From an uncultured Prevotellaceae bacterium (GTDB taxonomy: Bacteria; Bacteroidota; Bacteroidia; Bacteroidales; Bacteroidaceae), in contig ONCQ01000001.1 of the NCBI GenBank assembly GCA_900316355.1, positions 62,001 through 126,000 on the forward strand: a stretch of 64,000 nt of DNA, read 5' to 3'. Position numbers and translations under genes: made by a program. Below, one piece after another: positions 1 to 8,336 of this stretch; the first letter of the stretch is position 1, and each line of letters begins with the position of its first letter. Under the pieces are notes generated by a model. It had not been told where the DNA came from. It saw only the letters and a program-made list of their open reading frames with translations, and searched no databases.

Positions 1-31
1 GCGGAAAGAGAGGGGGGTAGGGAGTGAGTCT

Positions 32-589
32 GTGGGTCTGTTTTTTCTGTCTTATCTTATCTTACTCATTGTCTTCTGCCTTACCGGCTGTGAGAAGGCG
101 GAGCAGACCTACAGCAACAACATCGCACGGCTGACGCTCATCTCCACCAACCTCATCCCCCACCTCAACACCTCGCTCAACAACCCCGGCGAGTTCTGCA
201 CCATCACCGCCTGTAACAACACCTATGTCTTCCACAGCCCCGGTCTGCGCGAGGACTACGTCCACGAGCGCAGCGAGCTGGAGCGCAAGTCCAATTACGT
301 CCTCGGCCTCGCCGGCCTCATCGTGGGCACCCCCATCATGGCCGATCAGCTCAGCAGCCAGGCCGCCGTCGTCTGCTTCGACCTCGCCTGCCCCAACTGC
401 TACGAGGAAGCCGCCATCACCCGTAACCTCACCCTCATGGAGGGACAGCGCGCTGACTGCAGCCGCTGCGAGCGCCGCTACGACCTCAACACCCAGGGCA
501 TCGTCGCCACAGGCCCTTCCGGCCGCTCCCTCTACCGCTACCGTGTCAACTACTACCCCTCCGGCTATACCCTGACAATTAATAATTAA
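32..589 (+). CDS. Putative lipoprotein with paired CxxC motifs
   Basis: The product has 185 residues if translation begins at the GTG at 32; no ATG gives a better signal peptide. Residues 1-20 are a hydrophobic leader ending in the lipobox L-T-G-C, so lipidation of Cys20 and export to the cell envelope are expected. The C-terminal half carries C-P-N-C and, about 27 residues later, C-S-R-C, followed by a short tail rich in Gly, Arg and Tyr. The spacing fits a zinc-ribbon or Rieske-like beta fold, but the His ligands of a true Rieske centre are absent, so a structural metal site is the more cautious reading. It ends 12 bp before upp and probably shares its transcript. The exact function is unknown. 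The true start could lie before the window. Confidence 0.6.
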   Translation: MGLFFLSYLILLIVFCLTGCEKAEQTYSNNIARLTLISTNLIPHLNTSLNNPGEFCTITACNNTYVFHSPGLREDYVHERSELERKSNYVLGLAGLIVGTPIMADQLSSQAAVVCFDLACPNCYEEAAITRNLTLMEGQRADCSRCERRYDLNTQGIVATGPSGRSLYRYRVNYYPSGYTLTINN

Positions 590-601
590 GGCTCCACCAT
601 T

Positions 602-1258
602 ATGACCATCATCAACTTCGCAGAACACAACTCCATCATCAACCAGTACATGTCCGAGCTGCGCGACAAGAGCTACCAGCGCAACCGCCTCCTCTTCCGC
701 AACAACGTGGAGCGCATCGGCGAGATGATGGCTTTCGAGCTCTCCAAGGTCCTCGACTACAAACCCAAGACCATCACCACACCCCTGGGCACCATCGACA
801 TACCCCTTCCCAAGGACGATCTGCTCATCGCCACTGTTCTGCGCGCCGGCCTCCCCTTCCACGACGGTTTCCTGCACGTCTTTGACAAGGCCGCCTGCGG
901 CTTCGTCTCTGCCTACCGCATGTACACCAACCGCGAGCACACCGAGGTGGGCATCCACACCGAATACATGGCCGCGCCCTCGTGCAAGGGCAAGACCCTC
1001 GTCATCGTCGATCCCATGCTGGCCACCGGCGGCTCCATGGCCGCCAGCTATGAGGCACTTGTCAAAAGCGGCAAACCCAGGAAGGTGCACATCGCCTGCG
1101 TCATCGCCACCCCCGACGGTCTGGAGACACTGCGCCAGACGCTCCCCGAGGAGGCCACCGTCTGGTGCGCAGCCATCGACCCCGGCATGAACGCCAATAA
1201 ATACATTGTCCCCGGCTTCGGCGACTGCGGAGACCTCTGCTACGGTGAGAAACTGTAA
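602..1258 (+). CDS. upp: Uracil phosphoribosyltransferase
   Basis: This cytosolic enzyme converts uracil and PRPP to UMP in pyrimidine salvage. The 218-residue product has the PRPP-binding signature V-I-V-D-P-M-L-A-T-G-G-S near residue 135 and the C-terminal uracil-binding region P-G-F-G-D-C-G-D-L, both typical of the UPRTase family, and is of usual length. The ATG at 602 lies 12 bp after the preceding lipoprotein gene, so the two are likely co-transcribed. A 9-bp hairpin follows the stop codon. No repeat insertion is seen in this gene, unlike several other housekeeping genes in the window. Confidence 0.95.
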   Translation: MTIINFAEHNSIINQYMSELRDKSYQRNRLLFRNNVERIGEMMAFELSKVLDYKPKTITTPLGTIDIPLPKDDLLIATVLRAGLPFHDGFLHVFDKAACGFVSAYRMYTNREHTEVGIHTEYMAAPSCKGKTLVIVDPMLATGGSMAASYEALVKSGKPRKVHIACVIATPDGLETLRQTLPEEATVWCAAIDPGMNANKYIVPGFGDCGDLCYGEKL

Positions 1259-1263
1259 CAGAA

Positions 1264-1287
1264 TTTTGCCACATCAGCGTGGCAAAA
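1264..1287. terminator. Hairpin after upp
   Basis: TTTTGCCAC and GTGGCAAAA form a perfect 9-bp stem around a 6-nt loop directly after the upp stop. There is no strong U-run on the + strand, so it may act as a weak terminator or mRNA 3' stabiliser. A related TTGCCAC/GTGGCAA stem occurs at 4865-4880. Confidence 0.45.
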
Positions 1288-1364
1288 GTGCAAAGGAAAG
1301 ATAAAAGTTGGGGGCGGGGCACTACTTTTTGAGGCTTTCTCTTCGCCACGTCAAGAGAAAAGGC

Positions 1365-1372
1365 TATCTTTG
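1365..1372 (+). promoter_or_regulatory. Candidate -7 box for pckA
   Basis: TATCTTTG fits the Bacteroidetes -7 consensus TAnnTTTG and lies 88 bp before the pckA ATG. I see no convincing TTTG at the -33 position. An A/T-rich leader with repeated 'ttaaac' words follows. Confidence 0.45.
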
Positions 1373-1459
1373 CGACGATTTAAGGAATGGCCTTATTATA
1401 AGGCATCCTCATCATTAAAACATTAAACTTTAAACACTAAACTTTAATATTTTACGCCC

Positions 1460-3082
1460 ATGGCAAAGTTTGACAGCTCCGTTCTGGAGCAGTACGGCAT
1501 CAAAGGTTCTACCGTGATTGCCTACAACCCCTCTTACGAGACTCTCTTCGAGGAGGAGACAAAAGCTGGTTTGGAAGGTTTCGAGGTTGGTCAGCAGACC
1601 GAGCTCGGTGCCGTGAATGTGATGACCGGTATCTTCACCGGCCGTTCGCCCAAGGACAAGTACATCGTTGATGACGCTCAGAGCCACGACAAGGTGTGGT
1701 GGACATCTGAGGCCTACAAGAACGACAACCACCCCATGAGCGAAGAGGTCTGGGCACAGGTCAAGGACATCGCCACGAAGGAGCTCTCCGGCAAGAAGCT
1801 CTATGTTGTGGATGCCTTCTGTGGTGCCAACGAGGCTACTCACCTCGCCGTCCGCTTCATCCTCGAGGTGGCTTGGCAGGCTCACTTCATCAAGAACATG
1901 TTCATCCAGCCCACAGAGGCTGAGTTGGCTAACTTCAAGCCCAACTTCGTCATCTACAACGCCTCCAAGGCTAAGGTTGAGAACTACAAGGAGCTCGGCC
2001 TGAACAGCGAGACTTGCGTGGCCTTCAACACCACCAGCCGCGAGCAGGTCATCATCAACACCTGGTACGGCGGCGAGATGAAGAAGGGTATGTTCTCCAT
2101 GCAGAACTACTACCTGCCCCTCCAGGGTATCGCCAGCATGCACTGCTCGGCCAACACCGACATGGAAGGCAAGAACACCGCTATCTTCTTCGGTCTCTCC
2201 GGCACAGGTAAGACCACCCTCTCCACCGACCCGAAGCGCCTGCTCATCGGCGACGACGAGCACGGATGGGACGACGAGGGCGTCTTCAACCTCGAAGGCG
2301 GCTGCTACGCTAAGGTCATCAACCTCAGCAAGGAGAACGAGCCCGACATCTACGGCGCCATCAAGCGCGACGCTCTCCTCGAGAACGTCACCGTGGATAA
2401 GGACGGCAAGATCGACTTCGCCGACAAGAGCGTGACTGAGAACACCCGCGTCAGCTATCCTATCGAGCACATCGAGAAGATTGTGAAGAAGGTCAACGGC
2501 AAGAGCGCCGGTCCCGACGCCAAGAACGTCATCTTCCTCAGCGCCGACGCCTTCGGCGTGCTGCCCCCCGTGAGCATCCTCACCCCCGAGCAGACGAAGT
2601 ACTACTTCCTCAGCGGCTTCACCGCTAAGCTCGCCGGCACAGAGCGCGGCATCACAGAGCCCACGCCCACCTTCAGCGCTTGCTTCGGCCAGGCATTCCT
2701 GGAGCTGCATCCCACGAAGTACGCCGAGGAGCTCGTGAAGAAGATGGAGAAGAGCGGCGCCAAGGCTTATCTGGTCAACACTGGCTGGAACGGCACTGGC
2801 AAGCGCATCAGCATCCCCGACACCCGCGGTATCATCGACGCTATCCTCGACGGCAGCATCCTGAAGGCTCCCACCAAGAAGATTCCTTACTTCGACTTCG
2901 AGGTGCCCACAGCTCTGCCCAACGTGAACCCCGCCATCCTCGATCCTCGCGACACGTATGCCAGCGCCAGCGAGTGGGAAGAGAAGGCTAAGGACCTTGC
3001 CGCACGCTTCATCAAGAACTTCGGCAAGTACACCACCAACGATGCCGGTAAGGCTCTCGTGGCTGCAGGTCCGAAGCTCTAA
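1460..3082 (+). CDS. pckA: Phosphoenolpyruvate carboxykinase (ATP)
   Basis: The enzyme interconverts oxaloacetate plus ATP with PEP, CO2 and ADP. In succinate- and propionate-producing Bacteroidales it usually works in the CO2-fixing direction and conserves ATP. The 540-residue protein has the P-loop G-L-S-G-T-G-K-T near residue 244 and the metal/kinase-2 region [11 protein letters not shown] about 20 residues later. Near the N-terminus F-T-G-R-S-P-K-D-K supplies the substrate-binding Arg. Length and motifs match ATP-type bacterial enzymes. It is preceded by a TATCTTTG box and followed by an AT-rich tandem repeat and a strong hairpin terminator, so it appears monocistronic. Codon use is strongly biased, as expected of a highly expressed gene. 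Confidence 0.97.
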   Translation: MAKFDSSVLEQYGIKGSTVIAYNPSYETLFEEETKAGLEGFEVGQQTELGAVNVMTGIFTGRSPKDKYIVDDAQSHDKVWWTSEAYKNDNHPMSEEVWAQVKDIATKELSGKKLYVVDAFCGANEATHLAVRFILEVAWQAHFIKNMFIQPTEAELANFKPNFVIYNASKAKVENYKELGLNSETCVAFNTTSREQVIINTWYGGEMKKGMFSMQNYYLPLQGIASMHCSANTDMEGKNTAIFFGLSGTGKTTLSTDPKRLLIGDDEHGWDDEGVFNLEGGCYAKVINLSKENEPDIYGAIKRDALLENVTVDKDGKIDFADKSVTENTRVSYPIEHIEKIVKKVNGKSAGPDAKNVIFLSADAFGVLPPVSILTPEQTKYYFLSGFTAKLAGTERGITEPTPTFSACFGQAFLELHPTKYAEELVKKMEKSGAKAYLVNTGWNGTGKRISIPDTRGIIDAILDGSILKAPTKKIPYFDFEVPTALPNVNPAILDPRDTYASASEWEEKAKDLAARFIKNFGKYTTNDAGKALVAAGPKL

Positions 3083-3087
3083 TGGAT

Positions 3088-3150
3088 TTTTAGCTTATTA
3101 GGTTAATAGCTTAATAGGTTAATAGCTTAATAGGTTATTAAGTTAATAAG
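3088..3150. repeat. 16-bp AT-rich tandem repeat
   Basis: Between the pckA stop and its terminator the sequence repeats a 16-bp unit, TTAATAGCTTAATAGG, two to three times with degenerate flanking copies. It is not coding. Confidence 0.7.
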
Positions 3151-3164
3151 TAAACGAATGATAG

Positions 3165-3198
3165 ACAGCCTCGCAACTTCGGTTGCGGGGCTGTTTTT
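3165..3198 (+). terminator. Rho-independent terminator of pckA
   Basis: ACAGCCTCGCAAC and GTTGCGGGGCTGT form a 13-bp stem (one T-G wobble) closed by a TTCG tetraloop and followed by a T-run at 3194-3198. This is the clearest terminator in the window. Confidence 0.9.
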
Positions 3199-3261
3199 GT
3201 AAAAAGAGGTGGAAGCAGTAAAAAAGTGGAAGCAGTAAATCGCTAAGTCATAAATAATGAT

Positions 3262-3269
3262 TACCTTTG
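3262..3269 (+). promoter_or_regulatory. Candidate -7 box of the CoA-transferase gene
   Basis: TACCTTTG lies 43 bp before the ATG. The surrounding sequence is almost the same as at the argS promoter (33792-33816). Confidence 0.55.
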
Positions 3270-3312
3270 CGCCCGAAAATGAAATTGCAAACAGTTAATC
3301 GATTAACGGTAC

Positions 3313-4821
3313 ATGATTAAACGTATTCAAGCTGCCGAAGCCGCAGCAATGATTGAGAACGGCCACACGCTGGGCCTCTCGGGCTTCACTCCTGCCGGCG
3401 TGCCCAAGTGCGTCACCGCAGAAGTAGCCAAGAAGGCTCATGCCGAGCACGAGGCCGGCCGCCCCTTCAAAGTAAACATCCTCACAGGTGCCTCCACAGG
3501 CCAGAGCTGCGACGGCATGCTGGCCAACGAGCAGGCCATCGGCTTGCGCGCGCCCTACACCACCAACCCCGACTTCCGCAAGCATGTCAACCTGAATGAG
3601 ATCAGCTACACAGACCTCAACCTCTCGAACATGGCTACGCAGATGCGCCAGGGCTACCTGCCCTGCCCGGATTGGGGTATCATCGAGGCGTGCGACGTGG
3701 AGATTCATGGCTCCAAGGCGCACATCTTCCTCACCGCTGCCGGTGGCATCAGCCCCACCGTGTGCCGCATGGCCAAGCGCGGCATCTTCGTAGAGCTCAA
3801 CGCCTTCCACAGCCCGAAGAGCAAAGGCCTGCACGATGTCTATGAAATCGAGTACCACCCCTATCGCACACCCATCAACATCACCAAGCCCAGCGACCGC
3901 ATCGGCAAGCCCTACGTGGAAGTGGATGCCGACCGCATCATGGGCATCATCGAGTGCAATATCCCCGATGAGGCACGTGCCTTCAAGGATCCCGACCCCA
4001 TCACGACAAAGATTGGTCAGAATGTGGCCGACTTCCTCGTGCAGAACATGCGCGACGGCAAGATTCCTCCCACCTTCCTGAACCTGCAGAGCGGCGTGGG
4101 CAGCGGCGCCAACGCCGTGCTGGGTGCACTCGGCCACAGCACCGAAGTGCCCAACTTCAACATCTACACCGAGGTGCTGCAGGATGCGCCCATCCAGCTC
4201 ATGCGCGAAGGTCGCGTGCTCAGCGCCAGCGCCTGCTCGCTGACCGTCACCAACGAGTGCCTCACAGGCATCTACGATGACATCGACTTCTTCAAGGACA
4301 AGCTCGTGCTGCGTCCCTCTGAAATCAGCAACAACCCCGAGGTCATCGCCCGCATCGGCGTATGCTCCTTGAACACCGCCATCGAGGCCGACATCTACGG
4401 CCACGTGAACAGCACCAAGATCTGCGGCACGAAGATGATGAACGGCATCGGCGGCTCGGCTGACTTCACCTGCAACAGCTACCTGAGCATCTTCACCTGC
4501 GGCTCCACCACCAAGGGCGGCGCCATCTCCAGCATCGTGCCCTTCGCCAGCCATATCGACCACACCAGCCACTTCGTGGATGCTGTCATCACCGAGTACG
4601 GCGTGGCTGACCTGCGTGGCAAGTGCGCCATGGAGAAGGCCGAGGAGCTCATCAAGGTGGCTCACCCCGACTACCAACCCCTGCTTCGCGACTATCTCAA
4701 GTACGCCGAGAAGTTCAGCGGCCACACTCACCACTGCCTCAGCGCTGCCTTCGCCATGCACGACACCTTCCTGCGCAAGGGCGACATGCACCTGACAGAC
4801 CTGGCAGAATACGTGAAATAA
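3313..4821 (+). CDS. Acetyl-CoA hydrolase/transferase family protein (probable succinyl-CoA:acetate CoA-transferase)
   Basis: The 502-residue protein belongs to the acetyl-CoA hydrolase/transferase family (Cat1/AarC-like). These enzymes move CoA between acetate and succinate or other acids, through a glutamyl-CoA intermediate, in fermentative carbon flow. Visible landmarks are the glycine-rich G-V-G-S-G-A-N-A-V near residue 260, T-E-V-L-Q-D near residue 286, whose Glu is the likely catalytic residue by analogy with AarC, and the C-terminal G-I-G-G-S-A-D-F acyl-CoA binding region near residue 378. Placement after pckA fits succinate/propionate metabolism. The exact acid partner cannot be told from sequence; propionyl-CoA:succinate transferase is an alternative. 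The gene has its own promoter box and is likely monocistronic. Confidence 0.88.
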   Translation: MIKRIQAAEAAAMIENGHTLGLSGFTPAGVPKCVTAEVAKKAHAEHEAGRPFKVNILTGASTGQSCDGMLANEQAIGLRAPYTTNPDFRKHVNLNEISYTDLNLSNMATQMRQGYLPCPDWGIIEACDVEIHGSKAHIFLTAAGGISPTVCRMAKRGIFVELNAFHSPKSKGLHDVYEIEYHPYRTPINITKPSDRIGKPYVEVDADRIMGIIECNIPDEARAFKDPDPITTKIGQNVADFLVQNMRDGKIPPTFLNLQSGVGSGANAVLGALGHSTEVPNFNIYTEVLQDAPIQLMREGRVLSASACSLTVTNECLTGIYDDIDFFKDKLVLRPSEISNNPEVIARIGVCSLNTAIEADIYGHVNSTKICGTKMMNGIGGSADFTCNSYLSIFTCGSTTKGGAISSIVPFASHIDHTSHFVDAVITEYGVADLRGKCAMEKAEELIKVAHPDYQPLLRDYLKYAEKFSGHTHHCLSAAFAMHDTFLRKGDMHLTDLAEYVK

Positions 4822-4864
4822 AAGTTCTGCTTCTTATTGTAATTGCCACGGGTGACAACTCTTT

Positions 4865-4880
4865 TTGCCACCTGTGGCAA
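4865..4880. repeat. Inverted repeat TTGCCAC-CT-GTGGCAA
   Basis: A perfect 7-bp inverted repeat follows the CoA-transferase gene by 44 bp and directly precedes the 22-bp array. It resembles the hairpin after upp and may help end transcription. Confidence 0.5.
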
Positions 4881-4886
4881 ATTGTT

Positions 4887-4975
4887 TTCCCATGTATGGG
4901 ACACGCGTATCCCATATATGGGACTCGAGCGTTCCATATATGGTACGCGAGCGTTCCATGTATGGGACACGCCGT
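4887..4975. repeat. Four-unit 22-bp array of palindromes
   Basis: Four 12-bp near-palindromes, YCCATRTATGGK, begin at 4889, 4911, 4933 and 4955, exactly 22 bp apart, with linkers of the form ACACGCGTAT or ACTCGAGCGT. Units 1 and 2 are perfect palindromes. The array fills the gap between two convergent genes and abuts the stop of the glycosyltransferase gene. It codes for nothing evident. Two helical turns per unit would place all palindromes on one face of the DNA, as expected of a protein-binding array. Confidence 0.8.
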
Positions 4976-4978
4976 TGC

Positions 4979-5962
4979 CTAATGACAAAGCTTATAACAG
5001 AAGCGCAGGAGACGGCCCAACCACGTATAGCGTATGCCCCAATCCGTGAGGGCGTCTTTCATTGCGCTTTCCACCTGCGCGTCTATACGAGGTTCTGCAT
5101 ACGTCACCGCTATCCTACCCTCGTAAGGCGGACGGTCGTAGTCGTAATGCTGAATCCAATGCGTGGGAATTGGGAAACCATGATAGTGCGTTCCGCTGTC
5201 TAACCCGATGTTGCGGACGAGCGTCTTAGAGGGGTAGAGGCAAAGGCCTTTGGCACGGCGTATGGCGATGCCCCAACAGATATCCCAAGGGATGGGCCTG
5301 CGGTCGAGGTCCTTCAGGCAGGGGAAGACGCCACCATACTCCAGCGCACTCGTGTCCTGCTGCGTGAGTCCCTCCAGCGCTTCAGCGCGGCTTTGATAGT
5401 GGCGGAAATGCTCCTGCCAGCGGTCACGCCAAGTGCCCCATCCCCACCCGGCCATGAAGGGGGAGAAGTAGGTTGAGGGATGAGGGGTGTAGGTGGAGGG
5501 ATGAGGGTGGAGGGTGGAGGGATGAGGGTGGAGGGGTGAGAGACGGGTGAAGCCTGAAATGTGCATCACACGCTGGTCATCGCGATAAAGGCTGAAGGCA
5601 TCGTTCATGAATTCCAGGAAATGGGGGGCTGTGACGATGTCATCCTCCAGCACGATGACAGTGTCGTGGTGCTCAAAGACCTGTGCGATGCCCTCAATGA
5701 TGTTGCGTTCGAGGTAGTAGTTCATGGGTCGCTCCACGATGGTCATCTTACGCAGGGAGCGCGTGCGCGCAATCTCCTTCTCCACCTCATGCAACACAGC
5801 ACGCACCTCCCGCACCGCCTGCCACGATGCCTCGTCCTTACCACCGTCGGAGAAGACATACAGCTCCGTCTCTGGGGCCAGGGTGTTGGCCAACAAGGCA
5901 CGCAGGGTGGCGCGTGTGTTGTCGGCACGGTTATAGACGAAGAGGGCTACGGGAGAGGGCAT
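4979..5962 (-). CDS. Glycosyltransferase with an embedded minisatellite
   Basis: The 327-residue protein starts with a nucleotide-sugar binding fold (P-V-A-L-F-V-Y-N-R-A-D-N-T), and has F-S-D-G-G-K and the metal-binding acidic motif V-L-E-D-D-I-V near residue 106, followed by G-W-G-W-G-T-W-R-D-R-W, an arrangement common in GT-A family 2-like transferases. It is predicted to be cytosolic and to add a sugar during surface polysaccharide assembly. Between G-F-T-R-L-S-P and the G-W-G-W motif lies a low-complexity stretch of repeated H-P-H-P-S-T units, encoded by a minisatellite (about 5463-5550), which probably forms a disordered loop. It is the last gene of the five-gene polysaccharide operon and is separated from the acyltransferase gene by 140 bp full of related repeats. 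Donor and acceptor are unknown. Confidence 0.8.
   Translation of the reverse strand: MPSPVALFVYNRADNTRATLRALLANTLAPETELYVFSDGGKDEASWQAVREVRAVLHEVEKEIARTRSLRKMTIVERPMNYYLERNIIEGIAQVFEHHDTVIVLEDDIVTAPHFLEFMNDAFSLYRDDQRVMHISGFTRLSPLHPHPSTLHPHPSTYTPHPSTYFSPFMAGWGWGTWRDRWQEHFRHYQSRAEALEGLTQQDTSALEYGGVFPCLKDLDRRPIPWDICWGIAIRRAKGLCLYPSKTLVRNIGLDSGTHYHGFPIPTHWIQHYDYDRPPYEGRIAVTYAEPRIDAQVESAMKDALTDWGIRYTWLGRLLRFCYKLCH
5463..5550. repeat. GAGGGTGGAGGGAT-type minisatellite inside a glycosyltransferase gene
   Basis: Imperfect 7- and 14-bp units such as GGTGGAGGGATGAG repeat through the interval and are read in frame as His-Pro-Ser-Thr repeats. Similar units fill 5968-6110 and appear at 14345-14367 and 48763-48885. 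Confidence 0.8.
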
Positions 5963-5967
5963 GGGTG

Positions 5968-6110
5968 AGGGTTGAGGGGTGAGGGTTGAGGGATGAGGGT
6001 TGAGGGGTGAGAGTTGAGGGTTGAGGGATGAGGGATGAGGGTTGAGGGTTATTCAAGGGGGAAGCGTCGCGAGGCGCTGAGCGGAAGGTTGAGGGTTGAG
6101 GGTTATTCGC
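5968..6110. repeat. Intergenic GGGTTGAGGGATGA minisatellite
   Basis: About 140 bp of imperfect GGGTTGAG and GGGATGAG units separate the acyltransferase and glycosyltransferase genes. A non-repeat block at 6061-6084 recurs in the GH3 gene with one mismatch. Confidence 0.85.
6061..6084. repeat. 24-bp dispersed repeat, copy 1
   Basis: The 24 bases starting GAAGCGTCGCGAGG are the reverse complement, with one mismatch, of 14368-14391 in the GH3 gene. Both copies are flanked by GGGTTGAG-type units. Confidence 0.8.
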
Positions 6111-7245
6111 GACCAAAGAGCCATTTCTTGAGGAAGGGACTGATGCGGAGGACATGACTGGTGAGGATTGAGAAAGCAACGACAAGGAGGGCTAACGCAA
6201 TGGCGGTAGTGCCCTCAAGGACGAAGTTACGGGGATGTGCCTTGAACCACACGCCCACATCGGGCAGTTTGGGCAAGAAGAAATAATGCAGGAGATAGAT
6301 GTCCAGCGTGCGGACGCCGATGTACTGCAGTGCGCTGCCCAGTCGTGTGTCCTTGGTGAACCACGCCTGGTAGCAGCGAAAGAACGCCACAATCATCATC
6401 ACCAGCGCATACATCGACAGCGTGCGCGGCAGATTGGCCCACTGCAGCCGCAGGTTGTGCCATTTCAGATAGTCGGCAGCGCCCACGAAGGCCACGACCA
6501 CCAGCAGCGGGAAGAACCATTTGCTGTCCAGGAGACGCTGCACCTGTGCCCAATAGCGATGGACGAGATTTCCCAAGAGGAAGAAGTGCATGTAGCGCGC
6601 CAGCTCCGTGATGCTCGTCCACTGCCAGAAATCATGCTTATACCACGAGAACCACGACGGCATGTACAGCGTGGCATAGGCGAAGAGGGAGAGGAGCCAG
6701 AGGCCGATGAGTGAAGCACTCTCGATGCGATGATATTCGCCTTGCAACAGCTGGGCATCCGCCTGCTGCGCAAGTGCTTTACCCTTCCAGCATCGCGCCA
6801 CGACTCGCGACAAACTACAAACGAAATAATACACCAGGAACATCTCCAAGAGCACCAGCGTGAACCAATAGCCACCCTTCGTGGGTGTTTCCCATGCAAT
6901 GCCCATCTGCTCCCAGAAGTGCTTGGCTGTGAGGGCGATGAAGGCAGTCATGAACACCACTGTGGGCACTATCTGCACGCGCAGCTTCTTGGCGATGAGC
7001 TGGCTGGTGTCGCGCAAGTTCCATGAGAACGAAGCCTTGTAAGCCAGGAAGCCGCTGATGAAGAAGAACAGCGGCATGCGGAACAGCAGGCACAGCGACA
7101 TGAACATCGAGTGCTTCGTGTTGGTGTCGAAGCCCAAGCCATAGACATGGTTCGTGACCACCATTAGCATGGTGAATCCGCGCAGGGCGTCGAGCCATTC
7201 GAGGCGCTGATGGTGGGCAGCAGGCAGTGTGACGGATGCATTCAT
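6103..7245 (-). CDS. Acyltransferase 3 family membrane protein
   Basis: This 380-residue polytopic inner-membrane protein belongs to the acyltransferase 3 family, which transfers acetyl or other acyl groups to sugars of surface polysaccharides. It opens with R-L-E-W-L-D-A-L-R-G-F-T-M at residues 14-26, the typical start of the family, followed by a conserved His in N-H-V-Y and about ten hydrophobic segments, including F-F-F-I-S-G-F-L near residue 60. Its ATG overlaps the stop of the pyruvyl-transferase gene by 4 bp (ATGA), implying translational coupling. The C-terminus ends next to a minisatellite, so the last residues may vary between strains. Confidence 0.88.
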   Translation of the reverse strand: MNASVTLPAAHHQRLEWLDALRGFTMLMVVTNHVYGLGFDTNTKHSMFMSLCLLFRMPLFFFISGFLAYKASFSWNLRDTSQLIAKKLRVQIVPTVVFMTAFIALTAKHFWEQMGIAWETPTKGGYWFTLVLLEMFLVYYFVCSLSRVVARCWKGKALAQQADAQLLQGEYHRIESASLIGLWLLSLFAYATLYMPSWFSWYKHDFWQWTSITELARYMHFFLLGNLVHRYWAQVQRLLDSKWFFPLLVVVAFVGAADYLKWHNLRLQWANLPRTLSMYALVMMIVAFFRCYQAWFTKDTRLGSALQYIGVRTLDIYLLHYFFLPKLPDVGVWFKAHPRNFVLEGTTAIALALLVVAFSILTSHVLRISPFLKKWLFGRE

Positions 7246-8336
7246 TGTATTTGGCGGAGGTAGTCGAGGCCCTGCTGGCGTAGCTGTGCGATGCGCTGCT
7301 GGACGTCAGGGAGGCCGGCATTGTAGATGTTTGAAACAGAGAGTGCTGACGGATTCTCCTCGAAGCCGAGGCTGTGCAGGAGTGAGAGGATGCGCCCCAG
7401 TCCGCCCTGCTGGTGGCCCAGCGCCACGAAGGGCTTGCCGAAGATGCTGGCGAGGACACAGCCGTGGAAGGAGTTGGTCACCACGAGGCTCGCCGCAGCG
7501 ATGCCCTGTAGCCATTCCTCCAAGGGCGGGCGCACACAGGCACTCAGCGGTCGCTCGGGATTGTCGGAGGCTATGATGCTGCGCAGCTGCATGCCATGCT
7601 CTTTGGCAAGGCGTTGCGCCTGGCTGATGTCATTCTCGTTGTCGCCGAGGAGATAGGCGAAGAGGATGGGCTCTGCCGTGTCTGAGGCGGCAGGCGCCTC
7701 GGGCAGCAGCTGCAGATAATCCTCGCGGCGCAGCAGCAGCGTGGGGTCTGGCATCACCACAGCGTCGCAGCCGAGATGCTGACGACAGAGACTGACGGCC
7801 TCCTCCTCACGCACCGACACCTGGTCGAAACGCGCGAGCAGCTGCGCACACTGGCGTGTCTGCTGCTGCGTGTACTGCCACGTGCCCAAGCCGAAGGAAG
7901 CCGCATAGGCCACGCGCCGTATCGGCCACTCACGGGCAAAGGACAGATAAGGCGTGGTGATGTCGCGCCAGTAATCGCGCCGCCACACCTGGTCGCTCCC
8001 CACGATGATGGCATCGAAATCCGTGGCTTTCAGTCCGTTCACGCCATCCTTCCCAGCCATCCGTATGTACTGCGAGATGAAGACATTCGTGTGCTGCATG
8101 ATGGCGTTATGGTAGTCTTCAAAGAAGATGCGCTTCCTGCGCCCCAGCACATAGCGCTCCACGAGGCGCTTGGCATAAGCCACGGGGCGCAGCAGTACGG
8201 GCAGATGGTGGTGCGGCAGGCGGTTGATGTGGCAAGCTTTGTGCCCCATCTGTTCCAACACCGTCTGCAGGGCGTAGGCCTGGAGGATGCCACCATAGTT
8301 GGCATTGAAGGGGAGTGTGAGGATTCCTATCTTCAT
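7242..8336 (-). CDS. Polysaccharide pyruvyl transferase family protein
   Basis: The 364-residue protein starts M-K-I-G-I-L-T-L-P-F-N-A-N-Y-G-G-I-L-Q-A-Y, the usual N-terminus of polysaccharide pyruvyl transferases (CsaB/WcaK-like), and later has V-G-S-D-Q-V-W-R and V-V-T-N-S-F-H-G, the last with the conserved His thought to be catalytic. It probably adds a pyruvyl ketal, or a related group, to a surface polysaccharide in the cytosol. It overlaps both neighbours by 4 bp. The gene just upstream encodes a Fe-S protein of the type that often accompanies pyruvyl transferases in Bacteroidales loci. Confidence 0.88.
   Translation of the reverse strand: MKIGILTLPFNANYGGILQAYALQTVLEQMGHKACHINRLPHHHLPVLLRPVAYAKRLVERYVLGRRKRIFFEDYHNAIMQHTNVFISQYIRMAGKDGVNGLKATDFDAIIVGSDQVWRRDYWRDITTPYLSFAREWPIRRVAYAASFGLGTWQYTQQQTRQCAQLLARFDQVSVREEEAVSLCRQHLGCDAVVMPDPTLLLRREDYLQLLPEAPAASDTAEPILFAYLLGDNENDISQAQRLAKEHGMQLRSIIASDNPERPLSACVRPPLEEWLQGIAAASLVVTNSFHGCVLASIFGKPFVALGHQQGGLGRILSLLHSLGFEENPSALSVSNIYNAGLPDVQQRIAQLRQQGLDYLRQIQ

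Noticed and set aside
4887..4975. Possible CRISPR array
   Set aside because: Units are 22 bp with short similar linkers, no spacers of 30 bp or more, and no cas genes in the window.
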